Shown in pieces: positions 50,363-59,274 of a stretch of DNA of 64,000 nucleotides. Positions within the stretch are counted from its first letter, which is position 1, and every line of letters starts with the position of its first letter. The notes beneath the pieces were generated by a model that worked only from the letters and a program-made list of their open reading frames with translations, had not been told where the DNA came from and did no database searches. Source of the DNA: Pseudomonas sp. FEN (GTDB taxonomy: Bacteria > Pseudomonadota > Gammaproteobacteria > Pseudomonadales > Pseudomonadaceae); the NCBI RefSeq assembly GCF_904067045.1, contig NZ_CAJFDC010000024.1:62001-126000 (forward strand), read 5' to 3'. The position numbers and the translations under genes are program-made.

Positions 50363-51784
50363 ATGGCAAGTCCAATTTCAACGAGTACGGGCCTGGGTTC
50401 CGGCCTGAATATCAGTTCGATCGTGGATGCGTTGGTCGGTGCCGATAAGTCGGCCAAGCAGTCGCAGATCGACACTCAGACAAAAAGCAACACGCTGAAG
50501 CTTTCTGGCGTGGGCTCGCTGAAAAGCGCGCTGACAGCGTTCCAGACCGCGCTGACCAATCTTAACAGTACAACCACTCCACAGTTCCCGGGTTTTTCGG
50601 CAACATCGGGGACTCCGTCGACTTTGACGGCCACCACCGATAATACTGCGGTAGCGGGTACCTACAGCATTTCCGTCACTAACCTTGCCACGGGCTCGAA
50701 GGTAGCCAGTGCTTCGTTTGCCGGTGGTGCGACTAGTGCCATTCCGAGTGGTACCCTGACCATCAGTCAGAATGGCACTAATTACAACGTCACCATCCCG
50801 GCCAATGCCACCTTGCAGACTACGCGGGATGCGATCAACTCCACGTTGTCGGCCAATGGTATTTCCGCCAACATTGTGACCGACAGCAACGGTTCGCGCC
50901 TGGTGCTCGGTTCGACTACCACGGGAGCCGGTTCCGACTTGTCGGTCAGCGGTATTGCCGGGCTGGCGATCGATGGCACTCAGGTGATGAGCAATCCCCC
51001 GTCGGCGACGAGCTCGGGGACGGTCTCTGCGTTGGCCAAGGATGCGAACCTGTCCATTGATGGTCTGACGGTTACCAGCAAGACCAATACCGTCAGTAGT
51101 GCTGTCAGTGGGCTGACACTGAACTTGGTTGCGGCGGGAAGCTCGACGGTTACCGTGGGCACCAACACCACCGGTCTGCAGACCTCGATCCAGACTTTCG
51201 TGAGTGCCTACAATACCCTGATGCAGACAGTGAATACGCTGAGTACGGCGACCCTGGATGCCAATGGCAAACCAACCGTTTCAGCGGCGTTTACCGGCGA
51301 TTCGTTGCCGCGCTCGCTGATCGCCGACATACGTGGCGCGCTCACCACTCCGGGGGCGAGTAGTGGGTTGGCGGTACTCTCTCAGCTGGGGGTGGCAACC
51401 GACCAGACCACGGGGCAGTTGAACTTCAACAGCGCCACGTTCACCAGGGCCATGACCACCGATGGTCTGAGTGGCCAGGTGCAGACGCTGTTTACCGGCA
51501 CTACCGCAAACTCTGGTGCGGACGGTCTGTTGGCGCGGATGACCAAGGCTATCGATCCTTACGTCAAGACCGGCGGATTGCTCGATCAGCGCAGCACCAG
51601 TCTGAAGACTCAGTCCACTGACCTGACCAATCAGCAGGCGGCCTTGGATCTGCATGTCACCAACCTGACCGCCACGCTGACCGCCAAGTACAATGCCATG
51701 GACCTGGTGGTCGGGCAGTTGAAGCAGACCGCCACTAGTATTACGTCGTTCTTCACCTCGCTGAACGCACAGAAATCGGGCTGA
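50363..51784 (+). CDS. fliD: Flagellar filament cap protein FliD (HAP2)
   Basis: 473 residues from the ATG at 50363, preceded by GGGGAGA. The N-terminal motif STGLGSGLNISSIVDALVGA and the C-terminal coiled coil (TKYNAMDLVVGQLKQTATSI) are typical. The central domain is Thr/Ser/Ala-rich and variable. It caps the growing filament and is also an adhesin in some pseudomonads. Confidence 0.95.
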   Translation: MASPISTSTGLGSGLNISSIVDALVGADKSAKQSQIDTQTKSNTLKLSGVGSLKSALTAFQTALTNLNSTTTPQFPGFSATSGTPSTLTATTDNTAVAGTYSISVTNLATGSKVASASFAGGATSAIPSGTLTISQNGTNYNVTIPANATLQTTRDAINSTLSANGISANIVTDSNGSRLVLGSTTTGAGSDLSVSGIAGLAIDGTQVMSNPPSATSSGTVSALAKDANLSIDGLTVTSKTNTVSSAVSGLTLNLVAAGSSTVTVGTNTTGLQTSIQTFVSAYNTLMQTVNTLSTATLDANGKPTVSAAFTGDSLPRSLIADIRGALTTPGASSGLAVLSQLGVATDQTTGQLNFNSATFTRAMTTDGLSGQVQTLFTGTTANSGADGLLARMTKAIDPYVKTGGLLDQRSTSLKTQSTDLTNQQAALDLHVTNLTATLTAKYNAMDLVVGQLKQTATSITSFFTSLNAQKSG

Positions 51785-51798
51785 CTCCCGGCGTCCAC

Positions 51799-51846
51799 GG
51801 CAAAAACCCGGCTGCGTTTACCGCGTGCCGGGTTTTTGCCTTTTGG
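51799..51846 (+). terminator. Terminator after fliD
   Basis: GGCAAAAACCCGGC (51799-51812) and GCCGGGTTTTTGCC (51827-51840) are a perfect 14-bp inverted repeat followed by TTTT. It separates the fliD unit from fliST. Confidence 0.85.
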
Positions 51847-51849
51847 GTC

Positions 51850-51876
51850 TAAAGTTTTTTGACTCAAAGGCGATAC
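51850..51876 (+). promoter_or_regulatory. Sigma28 (FliA)-type promoter of fliST
   Basis: TAAAGTTT (51850-51857) matches the -35 consensus exactly. Eleven bases then lead to GGCGATAC (51869-51876), 6 of 8 matches to GCCGATAA. It lies 38 bases before fliS and directly after the fliD terminator. Confidence 0.7.
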
Positions 51877-51914
51877 ACTGCTTATACGAACCCTGAGTGG
51901 TAACGAGGTAGAAC

Positions 51915-52310
51915 ATGAATCCGATGCTAGCCCTTCGGCAATACCAGAAGGTAGGAGCCCAGGCACAGACCTCCGAGGCCAGTCCTCATCGCCTGGTGCA
52001 GATGCTGATGGAAGGTGGCCTGGACCGCATTGCCCAGGCCAAGGGTGCCATTGAGCGCAACGACATCGCCGCCAAGGGTGTCGCCATCGGCAAGGCCATC
52101 GGCATTGTCGGTGGCTTGCGCGAAGGCTTGGACTTGGAGAAGTCGGCGGATTCGCTGGGTGATCTGGACAATCTTTACGCTTACATGATGACGCGTCTGG
52201 CGCAAGCCAATATCCAGTCGGACACCCGGATGCTCGACGAAGTCGCCGGTCTGCTCACCACGGTCAAGGAAGGTTGGGACGCCATCGCCGCACCAAGTCC
52301 GCAGTTTTAA
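51915..52310 (+). CDS. fliS: Flagellin export chaperone FliS
   Basis: 131 residues. The four-helix chaperone shows MLALRQYQKVGAQAQTSEAS, ASPHRLVQMLMEGGLDRIAQ, and NLYAYMMTRLAQANIQSD. It binds the flagellin C-terminus before export. AACGAGGTAGAAC precedes the ATG, and fliT follows after 10 bases. Confidence 0.95.
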   Translation: MNPMLALRQYQKVGAQAQTSEASPHRLVQMLMEGGLDRIAQAKGAIERNDIAAKGVAIGKAIGIVGGLREGLDLEKSADSLGDLDNLYAYMMTRLAQANIQSDTRMLDEVAGLLTTVKEGWDAIAAPSPQF

Positions 52311-52320
52311 GGAGTTCATC

Positions 52321-52617
52321 ATGAGTCTCGTACTGCAGCGTATCGAAGAAACCCGTGCCGCCTTGGTGAAGGCTTTGGCCGATCGCGACTGGGAGGCCAT
52401 CACCCGGTTGGACCTGGCCTGCCGCGCCTGCATGGAGGATGTGCTCGGCGAGACTGGATTGGACGAGGATGCGCTGCGCGTCAAGTTGGAAGAGTTGCTC
52501 CATGTCTATCGTCAGCTGCTGGAAGCGGCCATGGGCGAACGTCAGTCGATAGTCGATGAGATGTCGAAGATCCAGCAAGCAAGGAACGCCGCAAAGGTTT
52601 ACCATCTGTTCGGTTAG
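52321..52617 (+). CDS. FliT-like flagellar chaperone
   Basis: 98 residues, helical (MSLVLQRIEETRAALVKALA, LDLACRACMEDVLGE, LEELLHVYRQLLEAAMGERQ). It follows fliS with AAGGAG upstream. FliT proteins chaperone FliD. Sequence similarity to enteric FliT is low, so the call rests mainly on position, size and helical pattern. Confidence 0.75.
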   Translation: MSLVLQRIEETRAALVKALADRDWEAITRLDLACRACMEDVLGETGLDEDALRVKLEELLHVYRQLLEAAMGERQSIVDEMSKIQQARNAAKVYHLFG

Positions 52618-52651
52618 TGTTGGGTTAATCGAACCGTATTGCGCCATAAAT

Positions 52652-52680
52652 TTGACTATGTACGCTTTTTTGACTTAACT
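52652..52680 (+). promoter_or_regulatory. Possible sigma70 promoter of fleQ
   Basis: TTGACT (52652-52657), 17 bases, TTAACT (52675-52680). This is compatible with fleQ being transcribed by the housekeeping sigma factor at the top of the flagellar cascade. It is a weak prediction; the rest of the 170-base gap shows nothing else. Confidence 0.35.
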
Positions 52681-52787
52681 AGTGCTGTTTCCAGATTTCA
52701 GTCGTCCTTGAAGGCCGTGTCCGGCCTCGGATGTCTAGCTTGCCCACCCATACCGGGCATCGAGTTGACTAGGGAAGTTGCTATTGC

Positions 52788-54263
52788 ATGTGGCGTGAAA
52801 CCAAAATTCTGCTGATCGATGACGATAGCATTCGCCGCCGCGACCTGGCGGTGATTTTAAATTTTCTCGGCGAAGAAAATTTCTCCTGCACCAGCGATGA
52901 CTGGCAGCAGGTTGTGGCGTCTTTGTCGTCCAGTCGCGAAGTGCTGTGTGTCCTGGTCGGGACGGTCAACGCCGCGAGCGGAGTGACTGGCTTGCTTAAG
53001 ACACTGTCCACCTGGGATGAGTTCCTTCCCGTGTTGCTTTTGGGTGAAATTTCTTCTGCCGACCTGCCTGAAGACCAGCGTCGCCGGGTGTTGTCGAGCC
53101 TGGAAATGCCTCCCAGCTACAGCAAGTTGCTCGACTCCCTGCACCGTGCCCAGGTCTATCGCGAGATGTACGACCAGGCCCGTGAGCGCGGTCGGCAGCG
53201 TGAGCCCAACCTGTTTCGCAGCCTGGTCGGTACCAGTCGCGCGATCCAGCATGTGCGCCAGATGATGCAGCAAGTAGCCGACACCGATGCCAGCGTGCTG
53301 ATTCTCGGCGAGTCCGGCACCGGCAAGGAAGTGGTGGCGCGCAACCTGCACTATCACTCCAAGCGTCGCGACGCGCCTTTTGTGCCGGTCAACTGTGGGG
53401 CGATCCCCGCCGAGTTGCTGGAAAGCGAGCTGTTCGGTCACGAGAAGGGCGCCTTTACCGGGGCCATCACCACTCGTGCCGGGCGTTTCGAGCTGGCCAA
53501 TGGCGGTACGCTGTTCCTCGACGAGATCGGCGACATGCCGTTGCCGATGCAGGTCAAGCTGTTGCGCGTGCTGCAGGAGCGCACCTTCGAGCGCGTGGGC
53601 AGCAACAAGACCCAGAGCATTGACGTGCGGATCATTGCGGCCACCCACAAGAACCTCGAGAGCATGATCGAGGTCGGCAGCTTCCGCGAAGACCTCTACT
53701 ACCGCCTGAACGTGTTCCCCATCGAGATGGCGCCGTTGCGCGAGCGGGTCGAAGACATCCCGCTGCTGATGAACGAATTGATCTCGCGCATGGAGCATGA
53801 AAAGCGCGGCTCCATCCGTTTCAATTCGGCGGCGATCATGTCGTTGTGCCGTCATGCCTGGCCGGGCAACGTCCGCGAACTGGCCAATCTGGTGGAGCGC
53901 ATGGCGATCATGCATCCGTACGGGGTGATCGGCGTTGCCGAACTGCCGAAAAAATTCCGCTACGTCGATGACGAAGACGAGCAGTTGGTGGACAGCCTGC
54001 GCAGCGACCTGGAAGAACGGGTGGCGATCAACGGCCATGCGCCGGACTTCAGCAACTCGGCGATGCTGCCGCCCGAGGGCCTGGACCTCAAGGACTATCT
54101 TGGTGGCCTGGAACAGGGGTTGATCCAGCAGGCCCTCGACGATGCCAATGGCATCGTTGCGCGCGCCGCCGAGCGTCTGCGTATCCGTCGCACCACCCTG
54201 GTGGAAAAGATGCGCAAGTACGGTATGAGTCGACGCGAGGGCGATGAACAGGCAGATGATTGA
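52788..54263 (+). CDS. fleQ: Flagellar master regulator FleQ
   Basis: 491 residues. A degenerate receiver-like N-terminal domain (MWRETKILLIDDDSIRRRDL, no convincing phospho-acceptor Asp) is followed by an AAA+ domain with Walker A GESGTGKE, intact GAFTGA (GHEKGAFTGAITTRAGRFEL) and GTLFLDEIGDMPL. A C-terminal Fis-type helix-turn-helix (AAERLRIRRTTLVEKMRKYG) ends the protein. It activates sigma54 promoters of fleSR, fliE and others, and in Pseudomonas binds c-di-GMP and FleN. Confidence 0.97.
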   Translation: MWRETKILLIDDDSIRRRDLAVILNFLGEENFSCTSDDWQQVVASLSSSREVLCVLVGTVNAASGVTGLLKTLSTWDEFLPVLLLGEISSADLPEDQRRRVLSSLEMPPSYSKLLDSLHRAQVYREMYDQARERGRQREPNLFRSLVGTSRAIQHVRQMMQQVADTDASVLILGESGTGKEVVARNLHYHSKRRDAPFVPVNCGAIPAELLESELFGHEKGAFTGAITTRAGRFELANGGTLFLDEIGDMPLPMQVKLLRVLQERTFERVGSNKTQSIDVRIIAATHKNLESMIEVGSFREDLYYRLNVFPIEMAPLRERVEDIPLLMNELISRMEHEKRGSIRFNSAAIMSLCRHAWPGNVRELANLVERMAIMHPYGVIGVAELPKKFRYVDDEDEQLVDSLRSDLEERVAINGHAPDFSNSAMLPPEGLDLKDYLGGLEQGLIQQALDDANGIVARAAERLRIRRTTLVEKMRKYGMSRREGDEQADD

Positions 54264-54305
54264 CGCCTGTTTTTCAACCTGCTGAAAACTGGATGGTTTT
54301 TTTTA

Positions 54306-54320
54306 GGCACGGGTATTGCT
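54306..54320 (+). promoter_or_regulatory. Sigma54 promoter of fleSR
   Basis: GGCACG-GGTA-TTGCT, with GG at 54306-54307 and GC at 54318-54319 (10 bases between), an almost perfect -24/-12 element 54 bases before fleS. Confidence 0.85.
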
Positions 54321-54373
54321 AAGTCTCTTGCAACGTTCCGTTTAAATGACGGTCAGCCAAGCGAGAGAGCACC

Positions 54374-55591
54374 ATGCCCCAAGCCGCCCCGATGTCACCG
54401 GTCCCTGAATCCACGGGACAATCGTCGTCCGTCGAGCAGGTCAGTCGGCTGGGCCTGGAACAGGCCTTCTCGCTGTTCAATCAGATGTCGACGCAGCTCA
54501 CCGATTCCTACAGTCTGCTCGAGGCCCGGGTCACCGAGCTCAAGGGCGAGTTGGCCGTGGTCAGCGCCCAGCGCATGGCGGAACTGGCGGAAAAGGAGCG
54601 CTTGGCCAATCGCTTGCAAAACCTGCTCGACCTGTTGCCGGGCGGGGTGATCGTCATCGACTCCCATGGCCTCGTCAGCGAAGCCAACCCGGCGGCCCAG
54701 GAGCTGTTGGGGCTGCCTCTGGTCGGCGAGCTGTGGCGCAAGGTGATCGCCCGTTGCTTTGCTCCGCGTGAGGACGATGGCCATGAAATTTCCCTCAAGG
54801 ACGGTCGGCGCCTGTCGATCTCCACGCGTTCGCTGGATGCGGAACCAGGCCAGTTGGTCCTGCTCAACGACCTGACTGAAACCCGTCGCCTGCAGGATCA
54901 ACTGGCCCGGCATGAGCGTTTGTCATCGCTGGGGCGCATGGTTGCGTCCCTGGCGCACCAGATCCGCACACCGCTCTCGGCGGCCTTGCTCTATGCCAGT
55001 CACCTCACTGAACAGGTTTTGCCGGTCGAGACCCAGCAGCGCTTTGCCGGACGCCTGAAAGAGCGTCTGCATGAGTTGGAGCACCAGGTGCGCGATATGT
55101 TGGTGTTCGCTCGTGGCGAACTGCCGCTGACCGATCGGCTGACGCCCAGGGCGCTGATGCAGGCACTGCAGGCGGCTGCCCAGACCCATGTCCAGGGCGC
55201 AGCCGTGCGTTGGCAGTGCGACAGTCATGTCGGTGAGTTGTTGTGCAATCGCGACACCCTGGTAGGGGCGTTGCTGAACCTGATCGAAAACGCCCAGCAG
55301 GCCGCCACCGGTGCGGTGCGCCTGAAGGTGCACCTGTACGCCCGGGGCATGACTTTGCGCCTGTGCATCAGTGACAACGGCGCGGGGATCGCGCCGGCCG
55401 TGCTGGCGCGCCTGGGTGAGCCTTTCTTTACCACCAAGACCACCGGTACCGGCCTTGGCCTCGCCGTGGTCAAGGCCGTTGCCCGGGCGCACCAGGGCGA
55501 CATGCAATTACATTCACGGCTGGGGCGTGGCACTTGTGCGATGGTCTGCCTGCCGCTGATTCCTGGCGTCATGGAGGAAGCTCAACAATGA
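54374..55591 (+). CDS. fleS: Flagellar sensor histidine kinase FleS
   Basis: 405 residues, no membrane segment, so cytoplasmic. A PAS domain (about 75-175) precedes a HisKA domain with phospho-acceptor His195 in SLAHQIRTPLSAALLYASHL, then an HATPase domain (LVGALLNLIENAQQAATGAV, ISDNGAGIAPAVLARLGEPF, TGTGLGLAVVKAVARAH). It phosphorylates FleR. The stop overlaps the fleR start. Confidence 0.95.
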   Translation: MPQAAPMSPVPESTGQSSSVEQVSRLGLEQAFSLFNQMSTQLTDSYSLLEARVTELKGELAVVSAQRMAELAEKERLANRLQNLLDLLPGGVIVIDSHGLVSEANPAAQELLGLPLVGELWRKVIARCFAPREDDGHEISLKDGRRLSISTRSLDAEPGQLVLLNDLTETRRLQDQLARHERLSSLGRMVASLAHQIRTPLSAALLYASHLTEQVLPVETQQRFAGRLKERLHELEHQVRDMLVFARGELPLTDRLTPRALMQALQAAAQTHVQGAAVRWQCDSHVGELLCNRDTLVGALLNLIENAQQAATGAVRLKVHLYARGMTLRLCISDNGAGIAPAVLARLGEPFFTTKTTGTGLGLAVVKAVARAHQGDMQLHSRLGRGTCAMVCLPLIPGVMEEAQQ

Positions 55592-57003
55592 GCACGTTGC
55601 TCAAGGTCCTGCTGGTCGAGGATGATCATGCCTTGCGTGAGGCGCTGGCCGATACCCTGCTGCTGGCCGGGCATCGGTTTCACGCGGTCGGTTCGGCTGA
55701 GGAGGCGCTGGAGGCGGTGGCCCGGGAGCCATTCGGCCTGGTGATCAGTGACGTCAATATGCCGGGCATGGACGGGCACCAGCTGCTGTGCCTGCTGCGT
55801 GCGCGCCAGCCGCAATTGCCGGTGTTGCTGATGACTGCTCACGGGGCGGTGGAGCGTGCGGTCGATGCGATGCGCCAGGGGGCGGCCGATTACCTGGTCA
55901 AGCCGTTCGAGCCCAAGGCCCTGCTGGATCTGGTGGCGCGGCATGCCCTGGGGCAGTTGAGCGCACAGGACAGTGAGGGGCCGATTGCCGCGGAGCCGGC
56001 CAGCGCCCAGTTGCTCGAACTGGCGGCGCGGGTGGCGCGCAGCGAATCGACCGTGTTGATTTCCGGGGAATCCGGCACCGGCAAGGAGGTCCTGGCCCGT
56101 TATATCCATCAACAGTCGCCGCGTGCCAGCCAGCCGTTTATCGCCATCAACTGCGCGGCGATTCCCGACAATATGCTGGAGGCGACCCTGTTCGGTCACG
56201 AAAAGGGCTCGTTCACTGGCGCCATCGCGGCCCAGGCTGGCAAGTTCGAGCAGGCCGATGGCGGGACCATTCTGCTCGATGAGATTTCCGAAATGCCCCT
56301 TGGCCTCCAGGCCAAGCTGCTGCGCGTGCTCCAGGAGCGTGAAGTCGAACGGGTGGGTGCGCGCAAACCGATCACCCTGGATATCCGGGTGGTCGCTACC
56401 ACCAACCGCGACCTGGCCGCGGAAGTGGCGGCGGGGCGTTTTCGTGAGGATCTTTACTATCGCCTGTCGGTTTTTCCACTGGCCTGGCGTCCATTGCGCG
56501 AGCGTACCGCCGATATTCTGCCGCTGGCCGAGCGTTTGCTGGCCAAGCACAGCGCCAAAATGAAACATGCCGCTGTTCGCCTGTCCCCCCAGGCGCAGGC
56601 CTGCCTGATTGGCTATCCATGGCCGGGCAATGTGCGCGAGCTGGACAATGCGATCCAGCGGGCGCTGATCCTGCAGCAGGGCGGGCTGATCCAGGCTGAG
56701 GATTTCTGCCTGGTCGGCCCGGTCGGCGGGGTATCCATGCCCGGGCTGGCCGCCATTGCCGTCCGGCCGTCTGTGGTTGAGCCCGCCGTGAGCGAGGGGG
56801 GGGCGGTCGAGCAGTTGGGTGGCCTGGGTGACGACCTGCGCCGTCGCGAATTCCAGATGATCATCGACACCCTGCGCGCCGAGCGCGGGCGCCGCAAGGA
56901 AGCCGCCGAGCGCCTGGGTATCAGCCCGCGTACGCTGCGGTACAAGCTGGCGCAGATGCGCGATGCCGGGATGGATGTCGAGGCCTATCTATTTGCCACA
57001 TAA
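55588..57003 (+). CDS. fleR: Sigma54-dependent response regulator FleR
   Basis: 471 residues, ATG overlapping the fleS stop (ATGA). Receiver domain (about 6-118) with phospho-acceptor Asp55 in VISDVNMPGMDG, AAA+ domain with Walker A GESGTGKE, and C-terminal helix-turn-helix (EAAERLGISPRTLRYKLAQM). The sigma54-contact loop reads GSFTGA, a conservative change from GAFTGA that keeps the key FTGA. It activates hook and basal-body operons such as flgF. Confidence 0.96.
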   Translation: MSTLLKVLLVEDDHALREALADTLLLAGHRFHAVGSAEEALEAVAREPFGLVISDVNMPGMDGHQLLCLLRARQPQLPVLLMTAHGAVERAVDAMRQGAADYLVKPFEPKALLDLVARHALGQLSAQDSEGPIAAEPASAQLLELAARVARSESTVLISGESGTGKEVLARYIHQQSPRASQPFIAINCAAIPDNMLEATLFGHEKGSFTGAIAAQAGKFEQADGGTILLDEISEMPLGLQAKLLRVLQEREVERVGARKPITLDIRVVATTNRDLAAEVAAGRFREDLYYRLSVFPLAWRPLRERTADILPLAERLLAKHSAKMKHAAVRLSPQAQACLIGYPWPGNVRELDNAIQRALILQQGGLIQAEDFCLVGPVGGVSMPGLAAIAVRPSVVEPAVSEGGAVEQLGGLGDDLRRREFQMIIDTLRAERGRRKEAAERLGISPRTLRYKLAQMRDAGMDVEAYLFAT

Positions 57004-57058
57004 GTCGATTCAGGCTTGTGTGTTATGTATCGGATTTTGTTCGAAGACGATAAGGAGC

Positions 57059-57074
57059 TGGCACCCTTGTTGCT
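57059..57074 (+). promoter_or_regulatory. Sigma54 promoter of fliEFGHIJ
   Basis: TGGCACC-CTTG-TTGCT, with GG at 57060-57061 and GC at 57072-57073 (10 bases between). It is a near-consensus -24/-12 element 62 bases before fliE. Confidence 0.88.
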
Positions 57075-57135
57075 AATCCTTCACTAACTGCTGCACGAGT
57101 GTCAAAAAAATGCAGGTCGCCGGAGAGAGAAGTTC

Positions 57136-57465
57136 ATGAGCCAGGGTGTTGAATTTAATCGATTGATGCTGGACATGCGCTCCATGCAAATGGATGCCAT
57201 GGCTCAACCGAAATCGGCTGTGGCCGCGCCGGAAGTCAGCGGTAGCAGCTTTTCCGACTTGCTCGGCAGTGCGATCAACAAAGTCAATAACGTGCAGCAA
57301 GCCTCGAGCCAGCTGTCCACGGCATTCGAAATCGGCAAGAGCGGTGTCGACCTGACTGACGTCATGATTGCCTCGCAGAAAGCCAGTGTCTCGTTCCAGG
57401 CCTTGACCCAGGTGCGCAACAAATTGGTCCAGGCGTATCAAGACATCATGCAGATGCCGGTTTAA
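57136..57465 (+). CDS. fliE: Flagellar MS ring-rod junction protein FliE
   Basis: 109 residues. The conserved C-terminal half (SFSDLLGSAINKVNNVQQAS, GVDLTDVMIASQKASVSFQA, RNKLVQAYQDIMQMPV) is diagnostic. It links the MS ring to the rod. It is the first gene of a sigma54-driven run to fliJ. Confidence 0.96.
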   Translation: MSQGVEFNRLMLDMRSMQMDAMAQPKSAVAAPEVSGSSFSDLLGSAINKVNNVQQASSQLSTAFEIGKSGVDLTDVMIASQKASVSFQALTQVRNKLVQAYQDIMQMPV

Positions 57466-57486
57466 GGGTTAGGGACGTAGACAGTC

Positions 57487-59274
57487 ATGGCAGAAGTTCT
57501 CGCCGATAACGTACCGGCCAAATCCAGCCCCGCAGACGGTAAACCGCCACTGTTCGGCTTGTCTTTTCTGGAAAATATTTCCGAAATGACCATGCTGCGG
57601 CAGGTTGGCCTGATGGTCGGCCTGGCCGCCAGCGTGGCAATTGGCTTTGCCGTGGTGCTGTGGTCCCAGCAACCTGACTACCGGCCGCTGTATGGCAGCC
57701 TGGCCGGGATGGATGCCAAGCAGGTCATGGAGACCCTGGCCGCCGCGGATATTCCCTACACCGTCGAGCCGAACTCCGGCGCATTGCTGGTCAAGGCCGA
57801 TGATGTGTCCCGGGCGCGGCTCAAGCTGGCCGCCGCCGGCGTGACCCCGAGCGACGGCAACATCGGTTTCGAGATTCTCGACAAGGACCAGGGCCTGGGC
57901 ACCAGCCAGTTCATGGAAGCGACCCGTTATCGTCGCGGCCTGGAAGGCGAGCTGGCGCGGACCATTTCCAGCCTGAACAATGTCAAGGGTGCCCGCGTGC
58001 ACCTGGCTATTCCGAAAAGCTCGGTGTTCGTGCGCGATGAACGCAAGCCCAGCGCCTCGGTATTGGTCGAATTGTATTCCGGGCGCTCCCTGGAACCAGG
58101 ACAGGTGATTGCCATTATCAACCTGGTGGCGACCAGTGTTCCGGAACTGAGCAAATCGCAGATCACCGTCGTCGATCAGAAAGGCAACCTGCTCTCCGAT
58201 CAGGCGCAGAACTCCGAATTGAGCATGGCCGGCAAGCAGTTCGATTACAGCCGGCGCATGGAAAGCATGCTGACCCAGCGTGTGCACAACATCCTGCAAC
58301 CGGTGCTGGGCAATGATCGCTACAAGGCTGAAGTTTCCGCCGACGTCGATTTCAGCGCCGTCGAGTCGACCTCCGAACAGTTCAACCCGGACCAGCCGGC
58401 GCTGCGCAGCGAACAGTCGACCACTGAACAGCGTACCGCCAGCAACGGTCCGCAAGGTGTGCCCGGGGCCCTGAGCAATCAGCCGCCAGGTCCGGCCAGT
58501 GCGCCGCAGACCACCGGCGGCGCTGGCGCTTCGTCCGGTGCCATCGCGGCTGGTCAGCCGCTGCTCGATGCCAACGGCCAACAGATCATGGACCCGGCCA
58601 CCGGTCAACCGATGCTGGCGCCCTATCCGGCGGACAAGCGTCAACAGTCGACCAAGAACTTCGAGCTGGATCGCTCCATCAGCCATACCAAGCAACAGCA
58701 GGGACGTCTGACCCGTCTGTCGGTAGCAGTGGTGGTCGACGACCAGGTCAAGATCAACCCGACCAATGGCGAGACCACTCGTGCGCCGTGGAGCGCCGAC
58801 GAACTGGCCCGCTTCACCCGTCTGGTCCAGGACGCCGTCGGTTTCGAGGCCAGTCGCGGCGATAGTGTCAGTGTGATCAACGTGCCATTCTCCGCCGAGC
58901 GCGGTGAAGTGATCGCCGATATCCCGTTCTACTCGCAACCCTGGTTCTGGGATGTGGTCAAGCAGGTACTAGGTGTATTGTTCATCCTGGTGCTGGTGTT
59001 CGGCGTGCTGCGTCCGGTGCTCAACAACATCACCGGTGGTGGCAAGGGCAAGCAGCTTGCCGGATTTGGCGGCGACGTCGAACTCGGTGGCATGGGCGGT
59101 CTGGATGGCGAGCTGTCCAACGACCGCGTCAGCCTGGGCGGCCCGCAAAGCATCCTGTTGCCGAGCCCGAGCGAAGGCTATGACGCACAACTGAATGCCA
59201 TCAAGAGTCTGGTAGCCGAAGATCCGGGCCGTGTGGCACAGGTCGTCAAAGAGTGGATTAACGCCGATGAGTAA
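57487..59274 (+). CDS. fliF: Flagellar MS-ring protein FliF
   Basis: 595 residues. Two membrane segments (about 35-55, VGLMVGLAASVAIGFAVVLW; about 485-510, VLGVLFILVLVFGVLRPVL) flank the periplasmic ring-building domain. A Pro/Gly/Ala-rich segment (about 310-390) interrupts it. The C-terminal cytoplasmic tail binds FliG. The end overlaps fliG. Confidence 0.97.
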   Translation: MAEVLADNVPAKSSPADGKPPLFGLSFLENISEMTMLRQVGLMVGLAASVAIGFAVVLWSQQPDYRPLYGSLAGMDAKQVMETLAAADIPYTVEPNSGALLVKADDVSRARLKLAAAGVTPSDGNIGFEILDKDQGLGTSQFMEATRYRRGLEGELARTISSLNNVKGARVHLAIPKSSVFVRDERKPSASVLVELYSGRSLEPGQVIAIINLVATSVPELSKSQITVVDQKGNLLSDQAQNSELSMAGKQFDYSRRMESMLTQRVHNILQPVLGNDRYKAEVSADVDFSAVESTSEQFNPDQPALRSEQSTTEQRTASNGPQGVPGALSNQPPGPASAPQTTGGAGASSGAIAAGQPLLDANGQQIMDPATGQPMLAPYPADKRQQSTKNFELDRSISHTKQQQGRLTRLSVAVVVDDQVKINPTNGETTRAPWSADELARFTRLVQDAVGFEASRGDSVSVINVPFSAERGEVIADIPFYSQPWFWDVVKQVLGVLFILVLVFGVLRPVLNNITGGGKGKQLAGFGGDVELGGMGGLDGELSNDRVSLGGPQSILLPSPSEGYDAQLNAIKSLVAEDPGRVAQVVKEWINADE

